NCBI RefSeq assembly: GCF_013266755.1
Contig: NZ_JABRWJ010000020.1
Span: forward strand, 1 to 53,870
Length of the DNA stretch: 53,870 nt
Direction of reading: 5' to 3'
From: Pseudaquabacterium terrae
Lineage (GTDB): Bacteria > Pseudomonadota > Gammaproteobacteria > Burkholderiales > Burkholderiaceae_C
Part shown: piece after piece, positions 8,960-17,139 of the stretch
Layout of the letters: each line of letters starts with the position of its first letter
Position numbering within the stretch: the first letter of the stretch is position 1
Made by a program: the position numbers and the translations under genes
The notes under the pieces: model-generated
Seen by the model: only the letters and a program-made list of their open reading frames with translations
Databases searched by the model: none
Told to the model about the DNA's origin: nothing

Positions 8960-9328
8960 ATGCGCCCCGCAGTCGGATGCGCGCTGGCTCCACCTGACCT
9001 GGAAGGCAACCGCGCGTTCCAGGTCAGGTGGAGCGGCCCTGCGGGCGCGGGCGATCGCATCGTTCTGGTTGACCCGCAAGGGAGTTCGCGAGCCGCCTCC
9101 CTTCTTTCGCATGCGATCGCAACCGGCACCACTGCAGCCAATCTGCGCGCACCCGCCCAATCCGGCGAATTCGACGTCCTCTTCCGCATGGCCCAGGGCA
9201 TTGCCCTTGCCGGACAGCGACTGACCGTCGCCATGGAGCCCATCGTCCTGCGCGTCCCCGGCCCTGCCAAGGCCGGCAAGCCCTTCCAGGTCCAATTCAC
9301 TGGCGATCACCGAGCGGCGCGAGGATAA
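8960..9328 (+). CDS. Beta-rich Ig-like hypothetical protein (possible gene fragment)
   Basis: 122 residues in two similar halves. Each starts with a beta-strand pattern, FQVRWSGPAGAGDRIVLV and PFQVQFTG, typical of Ig-like domains in exported or VWA-associated proteins. There is no signal peptide of its own, and the first about 20 residues look unlike the rest. The first copy of the motif is encoded by the right arm of a perfect 18-bp inverted repeat (8987-9034). The gene may therefore have lost its original 5' part through a local rearrangement, or may be the second part of the exported protein that ends at 8944. The S41 peptidase gene begins 96 bases downstream. Confidence 0.45.
   Translation: MRPAVGCALAPPDLEGNRAFQVRWSGPAGAGDRIVLVDPQGSSRAASLLSHAIATGTTAANLRAPAQSGEFDVLFRMAQGIALAGQRLTVAMEPIVLRVPGPAKAGKPFQVQFTGDHRAARG
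8987..9034. repeat. Perfect 18-bp inverted repeat with 12-base loop
   Basis: Arms 8987-9004 and 9017-9034 are exact reverse complements around a 12-base loop (9005-9016). It lies inside the 5' part of the ORF at 8960 and 43 bases after the preceding stop. The right arm encodes the conserved FQVRWSG strand of the downstream domain. That suggests the left arm arose by copying, such as template switching. If transcribed it would form a very stable hairpin, but no T run follows. Confidence 0.8.
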
Positions 9329-9424
9329 GCACGCATCGCAGGGTCGGCAACTTTCCTGCACGCTCTTGCTCCAAGCGCAGCGGGGGCAGGGACATCCCGC
9401 TGCGCGAACCAGGAGCGGAGTTCG

Positions 9425-10837
9425 ATGATGAATGGCAGGACGATATTCGCCCGGTGGGCCTTGACCTGTTCCATCCTGGCTGGCGGCCCGTCGTGGGGCA
9501 CAACGCCCGCATCAACCGAGCCGTCCGCGCTTGAGGCGCTGCAAGACGCCTACTCGCGAGCGGTCACGCCCGGCGATGATGCGGTGCGCTATCGCGAACT
9601 GCTCGCGATCCTGCTGCAGCGGCTCAAGCGCAGCAGCTCCGCGACGGTCGAACTTGATGCCCTGGCGCGCGACGCGACTCGCGCGCTTGAACCCCTTGCT
9701 CCGTTCGTCGGCGACCCTGAGAAGGTATTCCGGACGGCCGTCAACGCAGCGGCGGCCTCGCTGCGCTCGATCGATCCGCACTTCCGCTACATCGACGCCC
9801 GGACCTACGGCAACGAGCGCCACGAAACGCCGGCGGGATTCGGCGGGCTGGGGCTGCAGGTCGAGTCCAGCGGCGGTGCCGTGCGCATCGTGTCGCTGAT
9901 ACCCGACAGCCCGGCCGCACGCGCGAACATGCTGGCACCCGGCGACCTGATCGTGCGCGTCGACTCCGAGCCGCTGTCGGGCATGCCGCTGAGCGACGCC
10001 ATCGCCCGCATGCGTGGCCGACCCGGAACGCCGGTGTCGATCACGGTCCAGCGCAGCGCTCACGATCCGGAGATCACCGTCGCGCTCAAGCGCGACACGA
10101 TTCGCCGTCAACTCCTGCGCACCAGCATGGAGGGCGACGTGCTGGTGCTGCGATTGGCGGGGTTCGGTCCGTCGGTCGCGGCGGCACTCGAGCAGGCCAT
10201 CACGCAGGCGGCCGCCGTGGCACGGCCGAAAGCCGTGGTGCTCGACCTGCGCAGCAACCCGGGCGGACTTCTGATCGAGGCCGTCAAGGTCGCCGACACC
10301 TTCATGAATGGCGGTGAAATCGTGTCGCTGCGCCGCCAGGAGTCGACGCGGTCGCGTTCGTGGCAGGCCGACCCGGCGGAACTGCTGCCAGGCTTGCCGA
10401 TGGTCGTGCTGATCGATAGACGCTCGGCATCGGCGTCCGAGCTCGTGGCGGACGCGCTGCAGCACCATGGCCGCGCGACGGTGATGGGGCAGCGCAGCTT
10501 CGGCAAGGGCAGCGTCCAGACCACACTGCCGCTCGGGCAGGACGGTGGTGCGATCAAGCTCACGACTGCCAACTACTACGGCCCCTCTGGGCAGACGGTG
10601 CAACGCATTGGCGTCGCACCCGACATCGAACTGGTCGCGGACAAACTGCGCGGCAGTTCCGATGACACGGCGCGGCCAGCGGACGCTGTGGCGACGCGCA
10701 AGGCACGCGCGCGCGTCGATCCCGCGCAGTGCTCGGATGCCAGTGCACCAGACCCGGCTCTCGCATGCGCCATCGACTTCTTCAGATCGGGCGGTCTCGA
10801 AGCGTTCGTCGCCAGATTGGGCGAGCGCGCGCAGTGA
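9425..10837 (+). CDS. S41-family C-terminal processing peptidase (CtpA-like)
   Basis: 470 residues: signal peptide (about 1-25), a helical region, a PDZ domain (about 135-220; GFGGLGLQVE...PGDLIVRVDSEPLSGM) and the S41 serine-protease core. Catalytic residues are visible as Ser in DRRSASASELVADAL and Lys in GKGSVQTTLPL, with the substrate-strand motif LDLRSNPGGLL. CtpA/Prc enzymes are periplasmic Ser/Lys proteases that trim the C-termini of envelope proteins. The C-terminus has DPAQCSDASAPDPALAC, which could form a disulfide. GGAGCGGAG precedes the tandem ATG codons (9425, 9428); either gives the same signal peptide. Expression with the two small exported proteins upstream is possible from orientation and spacing. 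Confidence 0.9.
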   Translation: MMNGRTIFARWALTCSILAGGPSWGTTPASTEPSALEALQDAYSRAVTPGDDAVRYRELLAILLQRLKRSSSATVELDALARDATRALEPLAPFVGDPEKVFRTAVNAAAASLRSIDPHFRYIDARTYGNERHETPAGFGGLGLQVESSGGAVRIVSLIPDSPAARANMLAPGDLIVRVDSEPLSGMPLSDAIARMRGRPGTPVSITVQRSAHDPEITVALKRDTIRRQLLRTSMEGDVLVLRLAGFGPSVAAALEQAITQAAAVARPKAVVLDLRSNPGGLLIEAVKVADTFMNGGEIVSLRRQESTRSRSWQADPAELLPGLPMVVLIDRRSASASELVADALQHHGRATVMGQRSFGKGSVQTTLPLGQDGGAIKLTTANYYGPSGQTVQRIGVAPDIELVADKLRGSSDDTARPADAVATRKARARVDPAQCSDASAPDPALACAIDFFRSGGLEAFVARLGERAQ

Positions 10838-11105
10838 GCACTTTGGCACCCTTGTGTGTGCTGCCGGCAGATCTGCGGTGCCGCACGTAGCGGCCCGGCG
10901 TCTGGCTCCAGTCACGGGATGGCCAACCGGCCGAACCGCTGCAGAGCGGCCTGCCAGCGCTCACCGGCCGCTCCAGTTAAGGGTGTGCGCCACCTGCCGT
11001 TGCGCTGGTGATGGCACAGACGCGGTGCCTGCGGGCAGGTGTTGCATAAGCCTCTAGGGAGGAAACCGACGGGCGATTTCACGGACTCGGCCAGAAGCAG
11101 TCAGA

Positions 11106-12038
11106 TCAACCAGAAGCATCCGGCCTGCCCTTAGCGCCGGACCAATCCTTGTCCAATAGGCAGTCGATGAACGCCCGCAGAGCGGCTGGCACGTGGCGTC
11201 TGCTGGGGTGATAAAGGAACAGCCCCGGACGTGAGATCGACCAGTCAGCGAGCACTTGCACCAGCCTTCCCCGTGCGAGATGCTCATCGAAGCACTCGAG
11301 GTCGAAGGCATAAGCGATGCCGAGCCCTTGCAGGGCTGCGGCGACGCCGGTGCCCGAATGATTGGTGACCAGCGGTCCTTCCACCGCTACCTCGAGCCGC
11401 TTGCCCTTCTTCGAAAACGCCCAGCGGTAAGCCCGGCCATCGAACTCGAGTCGCCAGTTGATGCAGTCGTGGCCGTGCAGGTCGGCGGGCGAGCGCGGTG
11501 TGCCGCGACGCTCCAGATAGTCCGGCGACGCCACCGCCATCATCTTCACGTCAGGCGTCAGTCGCACGGCGATCATGTCCTTCTCCAGCCGCGCGCCCAC
11601 GCGGATGCCGGCATCGAAGCGACCCGTGACGATATCGCTCAATCCGTCGTCGACCACGATGTCCAGCGTCACTTCGGGGTGCGCGTCATGGAACCGACGT
11701 AGCCGGGGGGCGATGATCTGCCGGGCGGCCATCCCCAAGGTGTTGATGCGCAACGTGCCGCTCGTCTTTCCGGCCGAGGCGGTGGCCTCGGTCACCGCCT
11801 CGGCCATTTCTCGGATCAGCGGCGCTATCCGTCCGTACAACTGCTCCCCGGTGACGGTTGGGGCAACGCTGCGCGTGGTGCGGTTCAACAGCCGCGTCCC
11901 AAGCCGTTCTTCGAGCTGCCGAATGGTCTGACTCAGCGCTGAGGGCGAAAGCCCCAAATGATCCGCTGCGCGCGCAAAGCTTGCCCGCTCCACCACTGCG
12001 GCAAAGGCCTTCAGCTCGGCAAATTCGGATCCGCGCAT
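11106..12038 (-). CDS. LysR-family transcriptional regulator
   Basis: 310 residues with an N-terminal winged HTH (FARAADHLGLSPSALSQTIRQ at about 20-40) and a LysR substrate-binding domain. It belongs to the large LTTR subgroup typified by LNRTTRSVAPT after the HTH, the same subgroup as the regulator at 3665. It is transcribed divergently from the NTF2-like/SDR pair at 12135. The 96-base intergenic region holds an ideal LysR box (12044-12070). It most likely autoregulates and activates that pair in response to an unknown small molecule. Confidence 0.92.
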   Translation of the reverse strand: MRGSEFAELKAFAAVVERASFARAADHLGLSPSALSQTIRQLEERLGTRLLNRTTRSVAPTVTGEQLYGRIAPLIREMAEAVTEATASAGKTSGTLRINTLGMAARQIIAPRLRRFHDAHPEVTLDIVVDDGLSDIVTGRFDAGIRVGARLEKDMIAVRLTPDVKMMAVASPDYLERRGTPRSPADLHGHDCINWRLEFDGRAYRWAFSKKGKRLEVAVEGPLVTNHSGTGVAAALQGLGIAYAFDLECFDEHLARGRLVQVLADWSISRPGLFLYHPSRRHVPAALRAFIDCLLDKDWSGAKGRPDASG

Positions 12039-12043
12039 TCTGT

Positions 12044-12070
12044 ATCTTTATCTACATAGCTCATAAAGAT
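12044..12070. promoter_or_regulatory. LysR box (T-N11-A) between divergent lysR and NTF2/SDR genes
   Basis: ATCTTTAT, 11 bases, ATAAAGAT: perfect 8-bp arms with the T-N11-A geometry of LysR-type binding sites, starting 6 bases upstream of the lysR start codon and about 65 bases before the NTF2-like ATG. It is AT-rich against a GC-rich background. This is the strongest operator candidate in the window. Confidence 0.75.
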
Positions 12071-12134
12071 TCTAGGTGATTCCCTAAACTCTCGCTCGCG
12101 CGCATTCTGTCGACATCATCAACAAGGAGTCCCC

Positions 12135-12464
12135 ATGCGCACCTTGATCCTTCCCGAGCCGATTGCCGCTTACTTTGCGGCCGACCAACAGAATCCCGAA
12201 GCTCTGGCCCGATGCTTCACTCCACAAGCCGTGGTGAAAGACGAAGGCCACACCTACGCCGGCCTCGAAGCCATCAAGGCGTGGATGGCGGCGGCATCAG
12301 CCCGATACAGCTACACGACTGAACCGTTTGCATTGGTGAAAGAGGAAGGCTTCCAGGTCGTCCGCGGCCGGGTCAGCGGCAACTTCCCCGGCAGCCCCGT
12401 CGATCTTCATTACCGATTTCGACTCGAGCGCGGCCTGATCGCGTCACTGGAGATCGCGGTATGA
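12135..12464 (+). CDS. NTF2-like / SnoaL-type fold protein
   Basis: 109 residues with the NTF2-like pattern: an N-terminal helix followed by [38 protein letters not shown] and a beta-rich second half with a long curved sheet. Members of this fold act as small isomerases, cyclases or binding proteins for steroids, polyketides and similar compounds. The stand-alone nuclear transport factor 2 family protein next to an SDR is a frequent pair in proteobacteria. AAGGAG is well placed before the ATG. Its stop overlaps the ATG of the SDR gene by four bases (ATGA), so the two are translationally coupled. The substrate is unknown. Confidence 0.85.
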   Translation: MRTLILPEPIAAYFAADQQNPEALARCFTPQAVVKDEGHTYAGLEAIKAWMAAASARYSYTTEPFALVKEEGFQVVRGRVSGNFPGSPVDLHYRFRLERGLIASLEIAV

Positions 12465-13243
12465 GCTTCGATCTTCAACTGAAAGGCCTGCGGGCGTTGG
12501 TCACAGGCGGCACCAAAGGAGTCGGCGCGGCGGTGGTTCAAGGCCTGAGCGATGCAGGCGTCGAGGTGATCACGACTGCGCGCTCCGAGCCGAAGAATCC
12601 GATCGAAGGCGTGGTGTATGTCGCAGCGGATCTCTTGACGGCCGAAGGAGCGGCTGAAGTAACGGGTTCAGTGCTGAAGCGTTGGGGAGGCATCGACATT
12701 CTGGTCAATGTACTGGGTGGTTCGAGCGCGCCCGGCGGTGGCTTTGCGGCCCTGGACGATGCCCAGTGGCTTAAGGAGCTGAACCAGAACCTGATGCCGG
12801 CGGTACGGCTCGACCGTGCACTGCTGCCCGCGATGCTGGCACAAGGCTCGGGTGTGATCGTCCACGTCAGCTCGATCCAGCGACTGCTGCCACTGCCGGA
12901 ATCGACGACTGCCTATGCGTCCGCCAAGGCTGCATTGTCCACTTACAGCAAGGCATTGTCCAAGGAGGTGACACCGAAGGGCGTGCGCGTGCTGCGCGTC
13001 TCGCCAGGGTGGGTCGAGACCGACGCGTCCGTCGCGCTGGCCCAGCGACTGGCAAGCCAGGCCGGTACGGACTATGAGGGTGGCAGGCAGATCATCATGC
13101 AATCGCTTGGCGGTATTCCGCTGGGCCGGCCAGCCAAGCCGCAGGAAGTTGCCGACCTGATCACCTTCCTGGTGTCACCCCGGGCAGGCTCCATTTCAGG
13201 CTCGGAACACTTGATTGACGGGGGGACGGTTCCGACGGTCTAG
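12461..13243 (+). CDS. SDR-family oxidoreductase
   Basis: 260 residues with a Rossmann glycine motif (TGGTKGVG, about residues 15-22), a variant NNAG region (VNVLGGSS) and the catalytic Tyr-Lys pair in [14 protein letters not shown]. The C-terminal part ends in [17 protein letters not shown], as in FabG-like enzymes. It overlaps the NTF2-like gene by four bases and is probably induced with it through the LysR box upstream. The second SDR in the window (5190) has a similar regulator-plus-partner arrangement, but the sequences differ clearly. The VLGGS in place of NNAG is common in the subgroup that acts on bulky ketones. Confidence 0.9.
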   Translation: MSFDLQLKGLRALVTGGTKGVGAAVVQGLSDAGVEVITTARSEPKNPIEGVVYVAADLLTAEGAAEVTGSVLKRWGGIDILVNVLGGSSAPGGGFAALDDAQWLKELNQNLMPAVRLDRALLPAMLAQGSGVIVHVSSIQRLLPLPESTTAYASAKAALSTYSKALSKEVTPKGVRVLRVSPGWVETDASVALAQRLASQAGTDYEGGRQIIMQSLGGIPLGRPAKPQEVADLITFLVSPRAGSISGSEHLIDGGTVPTV

Positions 13244-13293
13244 GCGTGCGCGAACGTAGGGCCGCTTCGGATCGGGCCCGGTCGGCTGTTGGA

Positions 13294-13437
13294 TCAAGGC
13301 CGCGCTGAAAGGCCGTCATCAAACTTGGGGATGCCGGCGAGTTGACGGTCGTCGCCGACGGTCAGGGCCACAACCAGTCGGTCGCGAACGTCCCAGGCCA
13401 GAAGCGGGTGCACCCGAACGGCAGCATTCGTCTGAGG
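13294..13437 (-). pseudogene. Coding-like fragment without start, unknown family
   Basis: Downstream of the aldoxime dehydratase stop and on the same strand, one frame reads as a coherent C-terminus (VHPLLAWDVRDRLVVALTVG, then IPKFDDGLSARP and TGA) but lacks a start codon and ribosome-binding site. It is possibly a decayed gene end. The family is not recognised, and chance openness cannot be excluded. Confidence 0.25.
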
Positions 13438-13441
13438 TCTG

Positions 13442-14464
13442 TTACGCCGCCCTCAACATGCCACTGCGGTCGTGGCAGTTGAGGTACTCGAAAAATTGCT
13501 CGTCCGCACGAGCCACCGTCACCTCGTGGTAGAGCTTCAGCTTGGCCGCCGGGCCCAGGGTCGACAGGTACTTCATCGCGGCACCGAAGATAGCCACGTG
13601 CGTGGGGTGTGATTCGGCCCAGCGTTCAAGCGCGGCCAGGCTCTTCCACCAGCTCATGCCGAAGCTCTTTTCGGTGCTGCGGCCGTCGGCTGTTTCCACG
13701 CTCAGGTAGCGATTGGCAAAGCAGCCGATCGCGAGGCCCTCGTCTCGCAGGAAGGCCATGCCTGCGCGCAATACCGGCTCCACGTCGCGTTGATACATGG
13801 CTCGCTCTTCGGCTTGCGTGTCGCCCCAGTCCTGGCCGGAGCGGATCAGGCACAGGTTGTCGTGCGGCACCACCATCACCCGCCCACCATCGCGCACCAG
13901 GCGAGGCGCGCCCGTTGACTCCATCGCGTCGATCTGCGAGGCCGGGATGCGGTCGCGCGCACCGCCCCAGTAGGCATGCTCGGTGACCATGTCGCTCATG
14001 CCCGCAGCGAGCGTCGCGATGCCCTCGCGGCGATCGGGCGCGGAGAACAGCGTCTCGTAGCGCCGCACGTCGGGGCGCACGCCTTCGATGAACGTGCCCA
14101 CGCCGGCGCGCGGCTCGCTCGTCCACTTCGCTCCATGCACCGCAAACCATGCGTCGAAGCGCCCGGGATCGTCCCAGTACGCCGCGCAGATCACGTTCGT
14201 GTAGCCGGCTTCGTCGGTGTAGCTCGATCGATCCCAGTGGGCCGGGCAGCCATCGCACGCGAACGAAGCGGCAAGGTCCTTCAGCGCCGCATCGGCCGCC
14301 GCCGCTTGGCCGAGGTGCTGCACGCCGAAATACGCCATCACGACGCGCACCACGCCCGGCGCGTGACGCGCGACGAAGGACGGATAAGGCGGCACATAGT
14401 CGTCGGGAACACGGCGGTGGCGCGTGCGCGGGCACTGCAGGTGGGCGGGAATGGCCGATTCCAT
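13442..14464 (-). CDS. oxd: Heme-dependent aldoxime dehydratase (phenylacetaldoxime dehydratase family)
   Basis: 340 residues, close to the usual 350 for this family. These b-type heme enzymes dehydrate aldoximes to nitriles. The conserved C-terminal region is intact: SHPTHVAIF (His289) and KLYHEVTVARADEQFFEYLNCHD-type pattern (His313) correspond to the proximal heme ligand and distal catalytic histidine of characterised aldoxime dehydratases. The spacing is 24 instead of 21 residues, a small insertion. The N-terminal half has the typical YFGVQ and SYTDEAGYTNVI segments. GGAGG precedes the ATG. It lies 21 bases downstream of the nitrilase gene, so aldoxime is converted to nitrile by this enzyme and then to carboxylic acid by the nitrilase, likely under the divergent AraC regulator. 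Confidence 0.88.
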   Translation of the reverse strand: MESAIPAHLQCPRTRHRRVPDDYVPPYPSFVARHAPGVVRVVMAYFGVQHLGQAAAADAALKDLAASFACDGCPAHWDRSSYTDEAGYTNVICAAYWDDPGRFDAWFAVHGAKWTSEPRAGVGTFIEGVRPDVRRYETLFSAPDRREGIATLAAGMSDMVTEHAYWGGARDRIPASQIDAMESTGAPRLVRDGGRVMVVPHDNLCLIRSGQDWGDTQAEERAMYQRDVEPVLRAGMAFLRDEGLAIGCFANRYLSVETADGRSTEKSFGMSWWKSLAALERWAESHPTHVAIFGAAMKYLSTLGPAAKLKLYHEVTVARADEQFFEYLNCHDRSGMLRAA

Positions 14465-14485
14465 GATGGTGTCCTCCGCGGTGTG

Positions 14486-15550
14486 TCAGGCGGCGCGGCG
14501 CAGCGTGGGCGGCGCCTCGGCCAGGTCATCGCGTTGCGGCACAGGCGCCATCTCGTCGTCTGCGCCTCGGCCCAGTTCACCGGTCGCGCTGGTGCGCACC
14601 ACCATGCGGTCGCCCGGCGTCTTGTCGAGCAACAGGCGCGTCACGTCCGGCCGCGCGTAGTGGCCGGCCGGGTCGGCCGCCGCCTTGGCCAGCGAGATCA
14701 TGCCGAGATCGAGATCGGCATAGACGATGCCCTCCGCATCCTCGGCAAGCGGCTCGTGCATCAACTGTCCATCGGGCGCGTAGATGGCGGTGAAGCCACC
14801 GCCCGGCAACAGCAGCTGCTGCTTCGTCGGATCGTCCCCGCAGAGCAGCTGCACCATCTCCTGCGAGACGGTGGCGCAGGGCGCGAGCACGAAGCACTGG
14901 CCCTCGACCGCGTAGACGCGGCTGGCGGCGTTGTTCACTTCGGGCCCGAGCGCGTAAGCGCCGCCGCGGTACAACGAAAAACTCGGCCACGCGGCGATGT
15001 GAACCTGTTCGTTCTGTGCATACATCGCGTACTTCGACAGCGGTTGCAGGTGCTCCCAGCAGCACAGCGCGCCGATGCGGCCGAGCGCAGTGGGGTACAC
15101 GCTCAGGTCGCTGCCGTCGCCTTCGCCAAACACGGTGCGCTCCACGTGCGTGGGCTTGAGCTTGCGGCGCTGCGCCACCGTCCGGCCCTCCGCATCGATG
15201 ATCCACTGCCCCATGTAGAGACTGCCGCCCTGTTTCTCGCTCAAGCCCATGACGACCACGATGGCGTGCTCCTTGGCCGCATGCGCGATGCGCTCTGCTT
15301 CGGGTGTGCCGTAGACCAGCGAGTGGTCGTGGTAGCGCTGGATGAATTGCATGCCCCAGGCCGGAGAGTCGAGCCAGATGAACCACGGATAGCCGGGCAG
15401 CCAGGTTTCGGGGAATGCGATCAGCTTGGCGCCGTTGGCGGCCGCCTCGGCGATCAGGCCGATCGCCTTGTCTATCGAGGCGTCGAGGTCGAGGAATACG
15501 GGGGCGGCCTGGATCGCGGCTGCGCGGAATTTGGGGTGGTTGGCTGGCAT
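14486..15550 (-). CDS. Nitrilase (carbon-nitrogen hydrolase family)
   Basis: 354 residues. The Glu-Lys-Cys triad is visible: Glu48 in [12 protein letters not shown], Lys130 in [11 protein letters not shown], and Cys164 in [10 protein letters not shown], whose CWEH context is diagnostic for true nitrilases (nitrile to acid plus ammonia) rather than amidases. The ATG at 15550 has GGAGG five bases upstream, so the long open frame extending further left is not part of the gene. First gene of a two-gene operon with the aldoxime dehydratase; together they form the aldoxime-nitrile pathway known from soil and plant-associated bacteria. The cytoplasmic homo-oligomeric form is usual. Aryl-aceto or aliphatic preference cannot be read here. 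Confidence 0.93.
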   Translation of the reverse strand: MPANHPKFRAAAIQAAPVFLDLDASIDKAIGLIAEAAANGAKLIAFPETWLPGYPWFIWLDSPAWGMQFIQRYHDHSLVYGTPEAERIAHAAKEHAIVVVMGLSEKQGGSLYMGQWIIDAEGRTVAQRRKLKPTHVERTVFGEGDGSDLSVYPTALGRIGALCCWEHLQPLSKYAMYAQNEQVHIAAWPSFSLYRGGAYALGPEVNNAASRVYAVEGQCFVLAPCATVSQEMVQLLCGDDPTKQQLLLPGGGFTAIYAPDGQLMHEPLAEDAEGIVYADLDLGMISLAKAAADPAGHYARPDVTRLLLDKTPGDRMVVRTSATGELGRGADDEMAPVPQRDDLAEAPPTLRRAA

Positions 15551-15685
15551 GGTGGCCTCCGGCGGATAGGTGGTGCAGATCGTAGGCAGGTGCCGCCGCA
15601 GGGGCTTGCCTGAGCGTGGCGCAGTGCTTGACTGCAAGGCGCAGCGCCGTTGCGCCGCCCGGCGCGCCGGCCTATGCTGTGGCGC

Positions 15686-16633
15686 ATGTCCAGCACCCTC
15701 AGCACCCACGACGTCGCTGCACCGCGCCGGCTGGCCTTCTGGACCGACATGGTCTGCCACACCTATGTGCAGCTGGAGTGCGACGCGCCCGCGGGCGGCG
15801 ATGTCATCGACGGTGAGATCGTTTCCGACGAACTGGCCACGCTGCAGCTGTCGCGCGTCACCGCCACCGCGCAGTTCGTGCGCCGAACGCCGGCGCTGAT
15901 CGCGCGCGCCAGCGAAGACCACTTTCTGGTCAGCATCCAGACCCAGGGCCGCGGCGTCGTTTCGCAAGACGGGCGCGACGCGGTGCTCGGCCCCGGAGAC
16001 TTCGCGCTGTACGACAGCACGCGGCCTTATCAGCTCACCTTCGACAGCGACTTCCAGCAGTTCGTGCTCAAGCTTCCCGGCCCGACGCTGCGCACAGCCC
16101 TGCGTGACACGCAGCGGCTGACGGCCACGACGGTGAGCGGCGATCGCGGCGCCGGCCACCTGATGATCCAGATGATCCGCACCCTCGCCGCCGACATCGG
16201 CTCGCTGGCGCCGCAGTCCGCCGCTGCAGTGGCCGACAGCGTGTCGCAGATCCTCATCGCCGGCCTCGCCACCTTGCCCGCGGCCACTCAGGTGCCGGTA
16301 TCGCAGTTGACGGCCTATCACCGCGAGCAGATCAAGGCGCTGGTGCGATCGCGCCTGGCCGACCCCGATCTCGGCGTGACGCAGATCGCGCAAGCCCTGC
16401 GGCTCTCGCCAAGCACGCTGCACAGAGCCTGGGCCGGCGAGCCCTGCTCGCTCAGCGATTGGATCTGGTCCCAGCGCCTAGACGCCGCCCGTCGCGACCT
16501 GTGCGATCCGGCGCGCGCCGCGCGCACCGTGAGCGAGATCGCCTTCGCCTGGGGCTTCAGTGACGCGGCGCATTTCAGTAGAGCCTTTCGCGCACGATTT
16601 GGCTGCTCCCCCCGCGACATGCGCAATGCGTGA
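15686..16633 (+). CDS. AraC-family transcriptional regulator (FeaR-like)
   Basis: 315 residues: an N-terminal AraC-binding-like domain ([16 protein letters not shown], later [18 protein letters not shown]) and a C-terminal double HTH (about 215-315) ending in the AraC signature [21 protein letters not shown]-like pattern with FGCSPRDMR. The N-terminal type is shared with FeaR and NhlR-like activators of amine, aldoxime and nitrile metabolism. It is divergent from the nitrilase gene across 135 bases, so it is the probable activator of the nitrilase-oxd operon. I chose the ATG at 15686; an in-frame ATG four codons earlier is possible. Confidence 0.9.
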   Translation: MSSTLSTHDVAAPRRLAFWTDMVCHTYVQLECDAPAGGDVIDGEIVSDELATLQLSRVTATAQFVRRTPALIARASEDHFLVSIQTQGRGVVSQDGRDAVLGPGDFALYDSTRPYQLTFDSDFQQFVLKLPGPTLRTALRDTQRLTATTVSGDRGAGHLMIQMIRTLAADIGSLAPQSAAAVADSVSQILIAGLATLPAATQVPVSQLTAYHREQIKALVRSRLADPDLGVTQIAQALRLSPSTLHRAWAGEPCSLSDWIWSQRLDAARRDLCDPARAARTVSEIAFAWGFSDAAHFSRAFRARFGCSPRDMRNA

Positions 16634-17139
16634 TCGCGGCGCCCAGGGCGCCTTACCTTGGCATCGAGAACTTTGCCGTCATCCCAGACGGTCCGTCGCC
16701 GGTGGCCGGTAAGCTTGAGCCGGAAGCGTTGCGAAGTGAACGAGCTCGGGTATCTCCGGGAGCCTCCGCTGGCGTGAAATGCTGGTGATCACAATCAGGC
16801 TCCCAGGTTCAGCGTCGAGTGTTCGCTTTGCGCCTTTGCGCCGACTCGGAGGCACCTTTGAACGTCTGCTTCCTGCAGGGCGACCGGGACGGTCGCACAA
16901 CAGCCGGTGGCGCTACCTCGACTGAAACCCGTCACCCAAGTTGCGGACGCCGGTACCCGCCGCCGCGAGCGGCGCTGGGCGGCCAGAAGGAGACGGTCGG
17001 GTGTCTGCCTCTTCGCCGTCACTCGACGGGCCCTGGGGAGCGCCTGTTGACGCTCTGCGCCGCCACCTCGCGCATTCCTGAGTTCTGCGAGAATCGTAAT
17101 TCTGCGACACTGGAATCGTCGCACGAAGAGGACCGAAGC
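16634..17139. other. Intergenic region upstream of the TIR-NACHT gene
   Basis: About 505 bases. The frame of the downstream gene is open back to 16819, but its composition here is not protein-like and no ribosome-binding site supports an earlier start. A short palindrome AGAAT-CGTA-ATTCT lies at about 17088-17101, some 40 bases before the proposed TTG start, and may be an operator or promoter element. The transition to lower GC begins in this stretch. Confidence 0.45.

Noticed and set aside
9512-10915. Long open frame on the minus strand opposite the S41 peptidase
   Set aside because: Arg/His/Gln-rich translation without domains; arises from GC-rich codon structure of the real gene on the plus strand.
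10838-11105. Strong terminator between convergent S41 and lysR genes
   Set aside because: Only a short CCGCT-GCAG-AGCGG stem without a T run; not enough to call.
13976-15613. 545-codon plus-strand open frame opposite the aldoxime dehydratase and nitrilase genes
   Set aside because: Composition rich in His/Arg/Val with no domain; both minus-strand genes show catalytic residues.
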